NCBI RefSeq assembly: GCF_000772045.1
Contig: NZ_CP009754.1
Coordinates: 6,510,001-6,574,000, forward strand
Source: Streptomyces sp. CCM_MD2014
Lineage (GTDB): Bacteria; Actinomycetota; Actinomycetes; Streptomycetales; Streptomycetaceae
Length of the DNA stretch: 64,000 nt
Direction: 5' to 3'
Shown: piece after piece, positions 44,638 through 57,998 of the stretch
How positions within the stretch are numbered: the stretch's first letter is position 1
Layout of the letters: each line of letters starts with the position of its first letter
The notes under the pieces: model-generated
Databases searched by the model: none
The model's input: only the letters and a program-made list of their open reading frames with translations
What the model was told of the DNA's origin: nothing
Position numbers and translations under genes: made by a program

Positions 44638-45914
44638 GGCGCGGTGCCTCGTCCTTCCGGTCGGGACGCTTGAGTGGCGTGCAGGAGAGCGGCGAGTTCG
44701 GCCAGGTCGGTCCCGGTGAGCCGGGGCAGCACGCAGCCGGGCAGGGTGCGGCAGGCGTCCCGCCAGGACGCGGGGAGCGACGTGCCGCCGCCGAGCGCGC
44801 CGGTGAGGGCGCCGGCCAGCGCGGGGGCGGAGTCCGCGACCCGGGACAGACAGGCCGCCGCCGGCACCGCCTCCGCGATGCGGCCCCGGGCGGCGTGGGC
44901 CAGGGCGAGGGCGACCGGGACGGTCTCGGCGGCGGCGATGCCGTAGCTGTAGACGTGGTCGACGATGCGGTGCTCGAGGAGCGGGACCAGGGCGAAGGTG
45001 CTCTCGGCGTCCGCCGCGAGGGCCAGGGCCTGGCGGGCGTTGCGGCCGATCTCCGTCGCCTCGGGCAGCTCGGCGACCGCGGCCGCGGTGCAGACGTCCA
45101 CACCGGCGCCGTCGAGGGCGCACGCCAGCGCCGCCGCCATGGCCCGGGCGCCGTGCACGCCGTCGCCGTCCTGGGTGTAGCGGGCGTCGAACTCGGCGAG
45201 GTCGGCGGCGGGGCGCGGGGCGCCCGGGTGGGCGACGGCGAGGACGCAGGCCCGTACGCAGGCGGCGTCGTCGAAGTAGTGCGGGTTGTCGTGGCCGGTG
45301 GCGGGCGGGCGCAGACCGGTGGCGAGGTTGCCGAGCCCGGCGCGCACCGAGATGCGGGCGCGCAGGGGCAGGACCGCCGACTCGACCTCGGGGGCGCGGT
45401 CGGCCGCCGCGGAGACCTCGCTGGCGACGGCGTTCCAGGTCAGGTCGATCGCGGCGCGCATCCGGCGGTCGCGGCTCAGGTCCCCGAGCAGGCTGTCGTC
45501 ACCCGCCCGCAGTACCGCCTCCGCCGCGAACGCCGCCCACTCGGCGTCGTCCGAGGGGCCGAGGCGCAGCGGTTCCGGCGGCTGGTTCAGGGCGATGGGG
45601 ACGGGGAGGGTGGTGGTCGCGTTCTGCTCGGCGAAGGTGTCCAGCTCGCGGGTGAGCCGGCGCGTCCACTCCGGCATCCGGGCGGCCCGGTGCCGGGCGG
45701 CGGGCCAGCCGGCGGCGTCTCCGGCGGCGAGGCCGAGCAGCAGCCCCTCGATGCGGTCGGCGAGCGACACCGCCGCGCCGGACGCCACGGCCGAGTCCGG
45801 CTCCGCTCCCGGCCGGTGCCCGCTCCCCGCGAACCCGCTGGCCTCCGGCGCACCGGGTCCTTCGACGTACGCCGTGACGCCCGTGGCCCGGACCTCACCG
45901 CGTGCCCTGCTCAC
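44634..45914 (-). CDS. degenerate ADP-ribosylglycohydrolase-like protein (second of four)
   Basis: 426 residues. The ARH fold is recognisable (GLLLGLAAGDAAGWPAARH; QDGDGVHGARAMAAAL), but the metal motifs have decayed. TDDT reads GPSDDAEW, and the C-terminal GRDADT reads SRVADSAPALAGALTGA, so the first Asp of the D-x-D pair is Val. About 45 extra N-terminal residues are low complexity. Possibly a catalytically weak partner or regulator. GTG 45914 overlaps the stop of the first paralogue (GTGA). Confidence 0.82.
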   Translation of the reverse strand: MSRARGEVRATGVTAYVEGPGAPEASGFAGSGHRPGAEPDSAVASGAAVSLADRIEGLLLGLAAGDAAGWPAARHRAARMPEWTRRLTRELDTFAEQNATTTLPVPIALNQPPEPLRLGPSDDAEWAAFAAEAVLRAGDDSLLGDLSRDRRMRAAIDLTWNAVASEVSAAADRAPEVESAVLPLRARISVRAGLGNLATGLRPPATGHDNPHYFDDAACVRACVLAVAHPGAPRPAADLAEFDARYTQDGDGVHGARAMAAALACALDGAGVDVCTAAAVAELPEATEIGRNARQALALAADAESTFALVPLLEHRIVDHVYSYGIAAAETVPVALALAHAARGRIAEAVPAAACLSRVADSAPALAGALTGALGGGTSLPASWRDACRTLPGCVLPRLTGTDLAELAALLHATQASRPEGRGTAP

Positions 45915-47041
45915 GTCCTCACCTCCGTCGCCTCGTCGGCGCCCCGGACGGGCGGACCCGCGGCGGAGGCGGTGCCCACGGGGCCCGCGTCCGCGGTGCC
46001 GGGGGCCCGCCGAGTGAGGCCGGGTGCGTGCCCCGCGCCCGGCGGCGCCTCCCGCGTCAGCAGGTCCGCCACCTCCAGGACGTGGTGGCCGGCCATCGTC
46101 GGCAGGCAGCTGCCGCGGGCCGGGCCGATGGCGGCGGCCCAGTCGGGCGGGATGGCGTGGACGCCCCGGGTCGCGCCCGCCAGGGCGCCGGCCACCGCGG
46201 CCGTGGTGTCGGCGTCGCGGCCCATGTTGACGGCCGTCAGCACCGCGTCCGTGAAGTCGCCGTCCGCCGCCGCGTACGCGCCGAAGGCGAGGGCGACGGC
46301 CTCGGGGGCCAGGTCGGTCCACGGGTAGCCGCCGATGACGACCGCGGAGCGCACCGCGCGTTCGCCACGGTGGGCCGCCGTCATCGCGCGCCGCAGACAG
46401 CGCGCCGTCCAGGAGTCGTCCGGGACGACGGCCAGCGCGGAGGCCACCACCGCGACGGTCGACGCCCCGGCCATCGCCGCCGCGACGCCCGCCGCCACCG
46501 CCTGGCCGCCGTAGATGCCCTCGCCCTCGTGGCTGACCGAGCCGTCGACGGCCGCCAGCCGGGCCGCCTCCGCCGGGCGCCCGGCGGCGAACACACCGTG
46601 CGGCGCGGCCCGCATCGCCAGCCCGTCGCTCCAGGCGTGCCGGTGCTGGGCGGAGATCGGGGCGGCCAGGCCCCGGCGCAGGTTCTCCAGGGTGCCGCGT
46701 TCGCTGAAGCCCGCGCCCCGGAACGGTCCCTCCTCCCGGTCCGCGATCCACTCGTGCCAGGCCGTCTCCACATGGGCCTGGGTGAGCGCGGCGCCGTGCC
46801 GGGCCAGCAGCAGGCCCGAGAAGATCGCGTACTCCGTGTCGTCGGTGCCGGCGGGCCGGTCGGCCACGTATCCCGTGATGCGGCCCCAGCGGGCGCGGAT
46901 CTCCGAGGGCTTCATGTTCTCGGCCGGCGCCCCGAGGGCGTCCCCGACGGCCAGCCCGAGCAGCGCGCCCCGGGCCCGGTCGCGGAGCCCGACGGCGCCC
47001 TGGGGCGCGGGGACCGGGGGAATGCAGGCGGTGGATGCCAT
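45911..47041 (-). CDS. ADP-ribosylglycohydrolase (first of four)
   Basis: 376 residues, first gene of the operon. Intact motifs: GALLGLAVGDALGAPAENMKP, the metal site PAGTDDTEYA, SHEGEGIYGGQAVAAG, and VNMGRDADTTAAVAGALAGA with the full D-x-D-T. The ATG at 47041 is preceded by GGAGAGG on the minus strand. A DraG-type ADP-ribosyl-arginine or -serine hydrolase is the default family function; no cognate ADP-ribosyltransferase is visible nearby. Confidence 0.92.
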   Translation of the reverse strand: MASTACIPPVPAPQGAVGLRDRARGALLGLAVGDALGAPAENMKPSEIRARWGRITGYVADRPAGTDDTEYAIFSGLLLARHGAALTQAHVETAWHEWIADREEGPFRGAGFSERGTLENLRRGLAAPISAQHRHAWSDGLAMRAAPHGVFAAGRPAEAARLAAVDGSVSHEGEGIYGGQAVAAGVAAAMAGASTVAVVASALAVVPDDSWTARCLRRAMTAAHRGERAVRSAVVIGGYPWTDLAPEAVALAFGAYAAADGDFTDAVLTAVNMGRDADTTAAVAGALAGATRGVHAIPPDWAAAIGPARGSCLPTMAGHHVLEVADLLTREAPPGAGHAPGLTRRAPGTADAGPVGTASAAGPPVRGADEATEVRT

Positions 47042-47274
47042 GCGGCCTCTCCTCTCCCTCGGCACATCTGTCCCCGGTGCGGTGCGCACCGCAGCCGAAC
47101 CGGGCGCAGCGTCACCCGGTCGACATGTGAGCAAGCATGATCACGAATGAGTGTAGAGAGGTAAAGCCGCAGGTAAGCCCAGCCTTTCCTTGCTGGCGAG
47201 GCGGAAATGATCGGCGTAGATTGGGTGTTGTTAAAAAGTGGAATGAGTCCAAACTAGCTTCCGGGGGATCCCTC

Positions 47275-48006
47275 ATGGCCATCATCGAGACCGAGGCGGC
47301 GCTGCACGAGGCGCACCGCGACAACCACACCCACCGCGACGTGAACGGCGGCTGGCTGCGCCCCGCCGTCTTCGGCGCCATGGACGGACTGGTCTCCAAC
47401 CTCGCCCTGATGACCGGTGTCGCGGGCGGTACGGCGAGCCAGCAGACCGTGGTCATCAGCGGGCTCGCCGGTCTGGCCGCCGGCGCCTTCTCCATGGCCG
47501 CCGGCGAGTACACCTCCGTCGCCTCCCAGCGTGAGCTGGTCGAGGCCGAGCTGGACGTGGAGCGCCGCGAGCTGCGCAAGCACCCGGCGGACGAGGAGGC
47601 CGAGCTGGCCGCGCTCTACGAGGCGCGCGGCGTCGAGCCGGAGCTGGCCCGCGAGGTCGCCCGCCAGCTGTCCAGCGACCCCGAGCAGGCGCTGGAGATA
47701 CACGCCCGCGAGGAGCTGGGCATCGACCCCTCCGACCTGCCCTCGCCCACCGTCGCGGCCGTCTCCTCCTTCGGCTCCTTCGCGCTGGGCGCCCTGCTCC
47801 CCGTCCTGCCGTTCCTGCTCGGCGCCAGTGCGCTGTGGCCCGCCGTACTGCTCGCGCTGGCCGGACTGTTCCTGTGCGGTGCGGTGGTCGCCAAGGTCAC
47901 GGCCCGCAGCTGGTGGTACAGCGGCCTGCGGCAGCTCGCGCTGGGCGGCGCGGCGGCCGGTGTGACGTATCTCCTGGGCAGCCTGTTCGGAACGGCCGTA
48001 GGATAG
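47275..48006 (+). CDS. VIT1/CCC1-family Fe2+/Mn2+ transporter
   Basis: 243 residues. FGAMDGLVSNLALMTGVAGG and the next helix AGAFSMAAGEYTSVASQRE are the VIT family signature; the Glu-rich amphipathic segment follows (about residues 85-135), then three more helices, giving five in all. Exports or sequesters iron or manganese. No ferritin-like domain is fused. ATG 47275 after GGGGG; a longer frame to 47137 is unlikely. Upstream is an AT-rich stretch (TTGTTAAAAAGTGGAATGAG) that probably holds its promoter. Confidence 0.88.
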   Translation: MAIIETEAALHEAHRDNHTHRDVNGGWLRPAVFGAMDGLVSNLALMTGVAGGTASQQTVVISGLAGLAAGAFSMAAGEYTSVASQRELVEAELDVERRELRKHPADEEAELAALYEARGVEPELAREVARQLSSDPEQALEIHAREELGIDPSDLPSPTVAAVSSFGSFALGALLPVLPFLLGASALWPAVLLALAGLFLCGAVVAKVTARSWWYSGLRQLALGGAAAGVTYLLGSLFGTAVG

Positions 48007-48402
48007 CCCGGCTCGAACCTATGCGGCTCTCCGCATAAGTAGTCGCCACTCGCAGCCGTTACTCGCTGGTTTCGAGTGCGTAATCTCCGGGCATGAGCCG
48101 TAAGCGCTGTGGGCAATGAGGCCTGCCGCGCATCCGCGGAGTGGGCGACGACGCTCCCTCCGCCCCCTCGGGCCGACGGACATCGATCTGTTCGCCTCGG
48201 TCCCCACAGCCTCCACCACGGGTACGGAACCCCTGCCGCACCCCGTCGGTGTCCGCATGTTGGAACGGATTGTCCCGTTTACCGAGAACCAATCCATCAT
48301 GTAGCCTGCACCAAATTTTTCAGCGACTGCTGCACCACCGCAGAGGGCCAACGTCGTCCCTCGGCACTTGCCACATGCCAGATGACGACGACGGGAGAGC
48401 CG
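48007..48402. other. 396-bp gap ahead of gltB
   Basis: Holds the VIT hairpin (48020-48037) and a comparatively A/T-rich part at 48258-48335 (TTGTCCCGTTTACCGAGAAC, then CCAAATTTTTCAGCGACTGC), the likely gltB promoter and leader. Short frames on both strands have no ribosome site or coding bias that I trust. I looked for a GlnR-type site and found nothing convincing. Confidence 0.5.
48020..48037 (+). terminator. short hairpin after the VIT1 gene
   Basis: Perfect 7-bp arms TATGCGG (48020-48026) and CCGCATA (48031-48037), loop CTCT, 14 bp past the stop. Likely terminator. Confidence 0.6.
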
Positions 48403-52990
<4,588 letters not shown>

Positions 52991-52998
<8 letters not shown>

Positions 52999-54454
52999 TC
53001 CCAAGGGCTTTCTGAACCACGGACGCGAGGTCGCCAGGACCCGCCCCGTCGAGGAGCGCGTCAAGGACTGGAACGAGGTCTACGTCCCCGGCTCCCTGCT
53101 GCCGATCATCAGCAAGCAGGCCAGCCGCTGCATGGACTGCGGCATCCCGTTCTGCCACAACGGCTGCCCCCTCGGGAACCTGATCCCCGAGTGGAACGAC
53201 TACGCCTACCGCGAGGACTGGTCGGCCGCGTCCGAGCGCCTGCACGCCACCAACAACTTCCCGGAGTTCACCGGCCGGCTGTGCCCGGCCCCGTGCGAGT
53301 CGGCGTGCGTGCTCGGCATCAACCAGCCGCCGGTCACCATCAAGAACGTCGAGGTCTCGATCATCGACAAGGCGTGGGAGACCGGGGACGTCGCCCCGCG
53401 CATCCCCGAGCGCCTGTCCGGCAAGACCGTCGCCGTGATCGGCTCGGGTCCGGCCGGTCTGGCCGCCGCCCAGCAGCTCACCCGGGCCGGCCACACCGTC
53501 GCCGTCTACGAGCGCGCGGACCGCATCGGAGGCCTCCTCCGCTACGGCATCCCCGAGTTCAAGATGGAGAAGCGGCACATCAACCGCCGCATAGAGCAGA
53601 TGCGCGCGGAGGGCACCCGCTTCCGCACCGGCGTCGAGATCGGCCGCGACCTCAAGGCGACCGACCTGAAGAAGCGCTACGACGCCGTCGTCATCGCCGC
53701 CGGCTCCACCACCGCCCGCGACCTGCCGGTCCCCGGCCGCGAGCTGAACGGCATCCACCAGGCGATGGAGTACCTGCCGCTGGCCAACAAGGTCCAGGAG
53801 GGCGACTACGTGGCGCCCCCGATCACGGCCGAGGGCAAGCACGTCGTCGTCATCGGCGGCGGCGACACCGGCGCCGACTGCGTGGGCACCGCCCACCGCC
53901 AGGGCGCCGCCTCCGTCACCCAGCTGGAGATCATGCCCCGCCCCGGCGAGGAGCGGAACCCGGTCACCCAGCCCTGGCCGACCTTCCCGATGCTGTACAA
54001 GGTCACCAGCGCCCACGAGGAGGGCGGCGAGCGCGTCTACGCCGTCTCCACCACCCACTTCGAGGGCGACGAGGACGGCAACGTCCAGTGGCTGCACATG
54101 AGCGAGGTCGAGTTCATCGACGGCAAGCTCACCCCGAAGCCGGGCACCGAGCGCAAGATCCCGGCCCAGCTGGTCACCCTCGCCATGGGCTTCACCGGCA
54201 CCGACAAGGAGAACGGTCTCGTCGACCAGTTCGGCCTGGAGCTCGACGAACGGGGTAACATCGCCCGGGACGCCGACTTCCAGACCAATGTGCCGGGTGT
54301 GTTCGTCGCCGGTGACGCCGGCCGCGGCCAGTCGCTCATCGTGTGGGCCATCGCCGAGGGCCGCTCGGCCGCGCGCGGCGCCGACCGCTTCCTGACCGGG
54401 GCCAGCGACCTGCCGGCCCCGATCCGCCCGACCGACCGCGCCCTCGCGGTCTGA
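52991..54454 (+). CDS. gltD: glutamate synthase (NADPH) small subunit
   Basis: 487 residues. N-terminal Fe-S cysteines (SRCMDCGIPFCHNGCPLGN and CPAPCESACVLG), then FAD site GSGPAGLAAAQQLTRAGH and NADPH site VIGGGDTGADCVGTAHRQGA. Supplies electrons to GltB. ATG 52991 lies inside the last codons of gltB (8-bp overlap). Ends before two hairpins at 54479-54545. Confidence 0.98.
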
Positions 54455-54478
54455 CGGACGGAACAACCGAAGAACGTC

Positions 54479-54545
54479 CCGCACAAAGGCGTGCGGAACA
54501 CTGATGGCGCCTGCCCCGTCCCCGACCGGACCAAGGGCAGGCGCC
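54479..54545. terminator. two consecutive terminator hairpins after gltBD
   Basis: First stem CCGCAC (54479-54484) with GTGCGG (54491-54496). Second stem perfect 11-bp GGCGCCTGCCC (54506-54516) with GGGCAGGCGCC (54535-54545). Located between convergent gltD and chitosanase genes, so useful in both directions. Confidence 0.82.
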
Positions 54546-54554
54546 GTCGCATGC

Positions 54555-55475
54555 TCAGGGCACCCGGTAGGTGTCCCCGTACATCTCCCACACCAGCGGC
54601 GTCTCCAGCTCCATGTTCCCGGCCGCGAGGAACCGGCGCTGGGCCGTGTCGACGCGGGAGGTGTCGATGCCCGGGCGCTTGGCCTGCATGGCCTGCTTCC
54701 GGACGTCCAGGAAGGTCTCCAGGTAGGCCTTCTCGGAGCCCCCCTGGCCCGGCGTCTTCGCCTCGGCCATGGCCCGCTCGCGCAGCCCGTAGAAGCCCTC
54801 GGCGTCCGTGTCGGGGCCGTGGAAGACCATCGCGTCGTAGTAGACGAACTGGCCCAGCGTGCCCAGGCCGTCCAGCTTGGCCAGCCGCACCGCCGGTTCG
54901 AAGTAGACCCGGTCGCGCTCCGCCTCCTGCGCCTCCCGGAACGCCGGGACCTCGGCCTCCGCCCGCCAGGCCGCCGTGAAGCCCGGGTCCAGGCCCTCGT
55001 GGGAGTCGCTGCCGTCCACCTTGCGCAGGGCGGGCAGGTACTTCGCGAGGCCGTTGTCCGGGTGGGCCTCGGAGTAGCGCTCGACCAGCATGAGCAGGTC
55101 GTGGGTGCCGGTGCAGAAGCCGATGATGCCCGCCGTGTACCCGTCGCCGTCGCCGACGTCCTCGATGCTGCCGTAGGCGGTGCGCCACTTCGTGGTCGAG
55201 TTCTCTGCGCTGGACACGAGCTGCTGGGCCAGCTCCTTCTTCGCCGGCGCGGCCAGCCCCGGCGGCAGGTCGGCGATGAGCGCGTCGTCCGCCTCGCGTT
55301 CCTCCTCGGCCCGGTCCTTGGCGTCGTCGCGGGCCGACCTGGCGGTGGCCGGGGACGACGAGGACGCGGAGGACGCGGTGTCCGCCGAGCCGGCCGAATC
55401 GTCCGGCACGGCGAGGTACACGCCCGCGGCGATCACGGGAAGGGCCCCGAGGAACAGCACTCCGACACGTTTCAC
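54555..55475 (-). CDS. GH46 chitosanase, N-terminally anchored or secreted
   Basis: 306 residues. A hydrophobic N-terminus (VGVLFLGALPVIAAGVYLAV) is a signal peptide or anchor, followed by a Ser/Ala/Asp-rich and Glu-rich linker of about 45 residues, then a GH46 domain. The catalytic Glu is in LVSSAENS (Glu91) and the Asp in EDVGDGDGYT (Asp109), 18 residues apart as in Streptomyces CsnN174. FCTGTHDLL follows. Hydrolyses chitosan outside the cell. The GTG start 55475 has GAGAGG upstream. It sits 13 bp downstream of the rhomboid gene, so they may be cotranscribed. Confidence 0.9.
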   Translation of the reverse strand: MKRVGVLFLGALPVIAAGVYLAVPDDSAGSADTASSASSSSPATARSARDDAKDRAEEEREADDALIADLPPGLAAPAKKELAQQLVSSAENSTTKWRTAYGSIEDVGDGDGYTAGIIGFCTGTHDLLMLVERYSEAHPDNGLAKYLPALRKVDGSDSHEGLDPGFTAAWRAEAEVPAFREAQEAERDRVYFEPAVRLAKLDGLGTLGQFVYYDAMVFHGPDTDAEGFYGLRERAMAEAKTPGQGGSEKAYLETFLDVRKQAMQAKRPGIDTSRVDTAQRRFLAAGNMELETPLVWEMYGDTYRVP

Positions 55476-55488
55476 AGGGGGACACCTC

Positions 55489-56424
55489 TCATAGGGGAAC
55501 ACTTCCGCCGGTCAGTTCCGACACCTTCACCGCCGCCGTCACCACCAGCAGCACCACCAGCCCGGCCCCCGTCCCGGCCTGCACCGCCACCCGGCGTCCG
55601 TCCCGGGGCGCGTAAGCGTAGGCCAGGGCCAGCGCACCGCCCACCAGCAGGCCCCCGAGATGACCCTGCCACGAGGTGAACCAGGCGGACACCACCAGCC
55701 ACAGCAGCAGCCCGGCCGCGAAACGGCCGGCCCGCCCCCTTACGGCGCCCAGCCTGCGGTGCAGCACGTAGTACGCGGCCCCCACCCCGAAGACCGCACC
55801 GGACGCGCCGACCGAGACCTGTCCGGGATCGGCGAGGACCAGCTCCAGGACGGAACCGCCGAGCGCCGACAGCAGATACAGGACGGCGAACCGCACCCGG
55901 CCGAGCATCAGCTCCACCACCCGCCCCAACTGCCACAGCACGACCATGTTCAGCGTGATGTGCACCAGCCCGAACGTGTCCTCGAAGGGCGACCGGTGCA
56001 GGAAAGCGCCGGTCAGCAGCCGCTCCCACTCGCCCCCGGCGACACCTTCCCACCGCAGCGGCCCGGGGCTCAGGAAGACGCCGCCGCCGGCCAGAGGGGT
56101 GCCGTCGGGACCGATCAGCCGCGAACCCACCATGGCGAACCGGTCGACGAGCCCCGGCCGCACCAGCACCGCCAGGTACGCCAGCACGTTCAGCGCGAAC
56201 AGCACGTACGTCACCACGGGCGTCGTCGAGATCCGGCCCCCGACGAGGGTCCGGGCCTGCCGCACCGGCCGCGTCCCCTCCCTCACGCACTCCGGACACC
56301 GGTGGCCGACGGGCGCCTCGCGCATGCAGTCGGGGCAGACGTACCGCTCGCAGCGGGTGCAGCGGACGTGACATTCCACCGCGGGATGGCGGTAGCAGGT
56401 GGTGGCGGTGGACTCGGAATCCAC
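55489..56424 (-). CDS. rhomboid-family intramembrane serine protease
   Basis: 311 residues. N-terminal zinc-binding module of B-box-like pattern (CYRHPAVECHVRCTRCERY, then CPDCMREAPVGHRCPEC), followed by six or seven membrane helices. The catalytic Ser is in the rhomboid motif SVGASGAVFGVGAAYY, and the active-site His is in WQGHLGGLLVGG. HITLNMVVLWQLG is the family's second helix. Cleaves membrane proteins within the bilayer. GTG 56424 has GAGGAG 9 nt upstream; upstream codons are probably not translated. Confidence 0.92.
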   Translation of the reverse strand: MDSESTATTCYRHPAVECHVRCTRCERYVCPDCMREAPVGHRCPECVREGTRPVRQARTLVGGRISTTPVVTYVLFALNVLAYLAVLVRPGLVDRFAMVGSRLIGPDGTPLAGGGVFLSPGPLRWEGVAGGEWERLLTGAFLHRSPFEDTFGLVHITLNMVVLWQLGRVVELMLGRVRFAVLYLLSALGGSVLELVLADPGQVSVGASGAVFGVGAAYYVLHRRLGAVRGRAGRFAAGLLLWLVVSAWFTSWQGHLGGLLVGGALALAYAYAPRDGRRVAVQAGTGAGLVVLLVVTAAVKVSELTGGSVPL

Positions 56425-56578
56425 GGAGGCCGGCTCCTCGGGACGAGCGGACGGTGAGCCGGTGGGGACGGCGGCGAACAAAATAGCGAATGCCGGTGGA
56501 CCGGCCGGGAGGCGGGGTGCGCCGTGCCGTACCCTCGGCACCCGGATGCCGCAGAGCAACAGTGACGGGGGAGTCCGC

Positions 56579-57304
56579 ATGGCCGCGATCAGTCTCACCA
56601 AGGTGCGGGAGAGCGCGCCCGCGCTGGTCGATCTGTACAAGACCGCCGGGGTGTCGCTCACCAAACACGGCATGGACGGGACCCGGGCGGCCGTCTACCT
56701 CGTCGTCGACTACCCCGGCTCGATGAAGCCCTACTACAAGGACGGCAGCGTACAGGCGCTCGCCGACCGCGTGCTGAGCCTGTCCGCCCACCTCGACGAC
56801 GACGGCACCGTGCCCGTGGTGTTCTTCTCCACCGACGTCGACGCCGTCACCGAGATCGCGCTCACCGACCACCAGGGGCGGATCGAGCAGATCGTGTCCG
56901 GCCTCGGCCACATGGGCAAGACCAGCTACCACCTGGCCATGGACGCCGTCATCGACCACTACCTCGACAGCGGCTCCCGCCACCCGGCCCTGGTCGTCTT
57001 CCAGACCGACGGCGGCCCGATCAACCGGCTCGCCGCCGAGCGGTACCTGTGCAAGGCGGCGCCACTGCCGCTGTTCTGGCAGTTCGTCGGCTTCGGCGAC
57101 CCGGACAGCCGCCAGTTCGACTACCTGCGCAAGCTCGACGAACTCGCGGTGCCCGGCAAGCGCGTCGTCGACAACGCCGGCTTCTTCCACGCCGGCCGCG
57201 ACCCCCGCGAGGTCACCGACGCCGACCTCTACGACCGGCTGGTGGGCGAGTTCCCCCAGTGGCTGGCGGCCGCACGCGCCCAGGGCATCGTGCGGCCCGC
57301 CTGA
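56579..57304 (+). CDS. VWA-domain protein, TerF-like
   Basis: 241 residues, single VWA domain similar to the C-terminal part of TerF tellurite-resistance-associated proteins (ISLTKVRESAPALVDLYKTAGVSLTKHGMDG at the start). The MIDAS motif reads DYPGSM, so the middle Ser of DxSxS is Pro; downstream MIDAS residues TSYHLAMDAV and TDGGP are present. ATG 56579 has GGGGGAG 6 nt upstream. Role in stress response or Ca2+ signalling is only suggested by family. Confidence 0.85.
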   Translation: MAAISLTKVRESAPALVDLYKTAGVSLTKHGMDGTRAAVYLVVDYPGSMKPYYKDGSVQALADRVLSLSAHLDDDGTVPVVFFSTDVDAVTEIALTDHQGRIEQIVSGLGHMGKTSYHLAMDAVIDHYLDSGSRHPALVVFQTDGGPINRLAAERYLCKAAPLPLFWQFVGFGDPDSRQFDYLRKLDELAVPGKRVVDNAGFFHAGRDPREVTDADLYDRLVGEFPQWLAAARAQGIVRPA

Positions 57305-57323
57305 GAACGTCCGGACGCGGAGG

Positions 57324-57959
57324 TCAGTGCGTCAGGGAGAAACCCAGCACCACACCCGCCGACACCTGCACGGCCCCCGGCGCCAGGTCACCGGCCGCAC
57401 CGGCGTCCGCCCGGCCGTGACCCCGGTACTGGACGAAGTTCTCCGCGTCCACGTCCTGGATGTGCACCACCGGGCCCAGCCGCACGCCCGCCGCCTCCGT
57501 GTACACCTCGGCCTTGCGCCGGGCGGCGGCCACCGCCCTGCGACGGGCCTCGTCCCGCAGCTCCGACTTGTCCCGCACGTCGAACTCGACGTGGTCGATC
57601 CGGTGCGCCCCCGCGTCGACCGCGTCCACGATCAGCTGCTGGAGGTCGTCCAGCGCCTCCGTCTCCACGGAGTACGAGGCCGAGCAGCGATACCCGAGGA
57701 ACTTCTGCTCGGGTCCATAACCGTCGTACTGGGAAGTGAGCCTGAGCCGGGAGCCCGAGACCGAGGTGTCCGGTATCCCGTGCCGCCGCAGCGCCTCACG
57801 CAGCCGTGACACCGCCGCCCCCGCCTGCTGGAAGGCCCGGTCCGGCGACGGCTCCAGCATGTCCACGCCCAGCTTCACCCGTACCAACTGCGGCGCCATC
57901 CGCACGCTGCCCGCACCGAACACACTGAGCCCCCAGGGCTCGCTGATCGTCTCCGTCAT
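57324..57959 (-). CDS. SIMPL-domain (DUF541) protein
   Basis: 211 residues, complete DUF541/SIMPL domain: VFGAGSVRMAPQLVRVKLGVDM at the start, a central SGSRLRLTSQYD, and YEATARRRAV-like helix near RRRAVAAARRKAEVYTEAAG. No signal peptide is evident, whereas many family members are periplasmic. Function unknown. Converges on the VWA gene with a 19-bp gap. Confidence 0.87.
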   Translation of the reverse strand: MTETISEPWGLSVFGAGSVRMAPQLVRVKLGVDMLEPSPDRAFQQAGAAVSRLREALRRHGIPDTSVSGSRLRLTSQYDGYGPEQKFLGYRCSASYSVETEALDDLQQLIVDAVDAGAHRIDHVEFDVRDKSELRDEARRRAVAAARRKAEVYTEAAGVRLGPVVHIQDVDAENFVQYRGHGRADAGAAGDLAPGAVQVSAGVVLGFSLTH

Positions 57960-57998
57960 GTGCGGTATTGAAGCAGCACCCCCGTGCCGCGGCCCCGA

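Noticed and set aside
48240..48340. GlnR site in front of gltB
   Set aside because: Sequence GTTTACCGAGAACC only loosely resembles a half-site and spacing is wrong.
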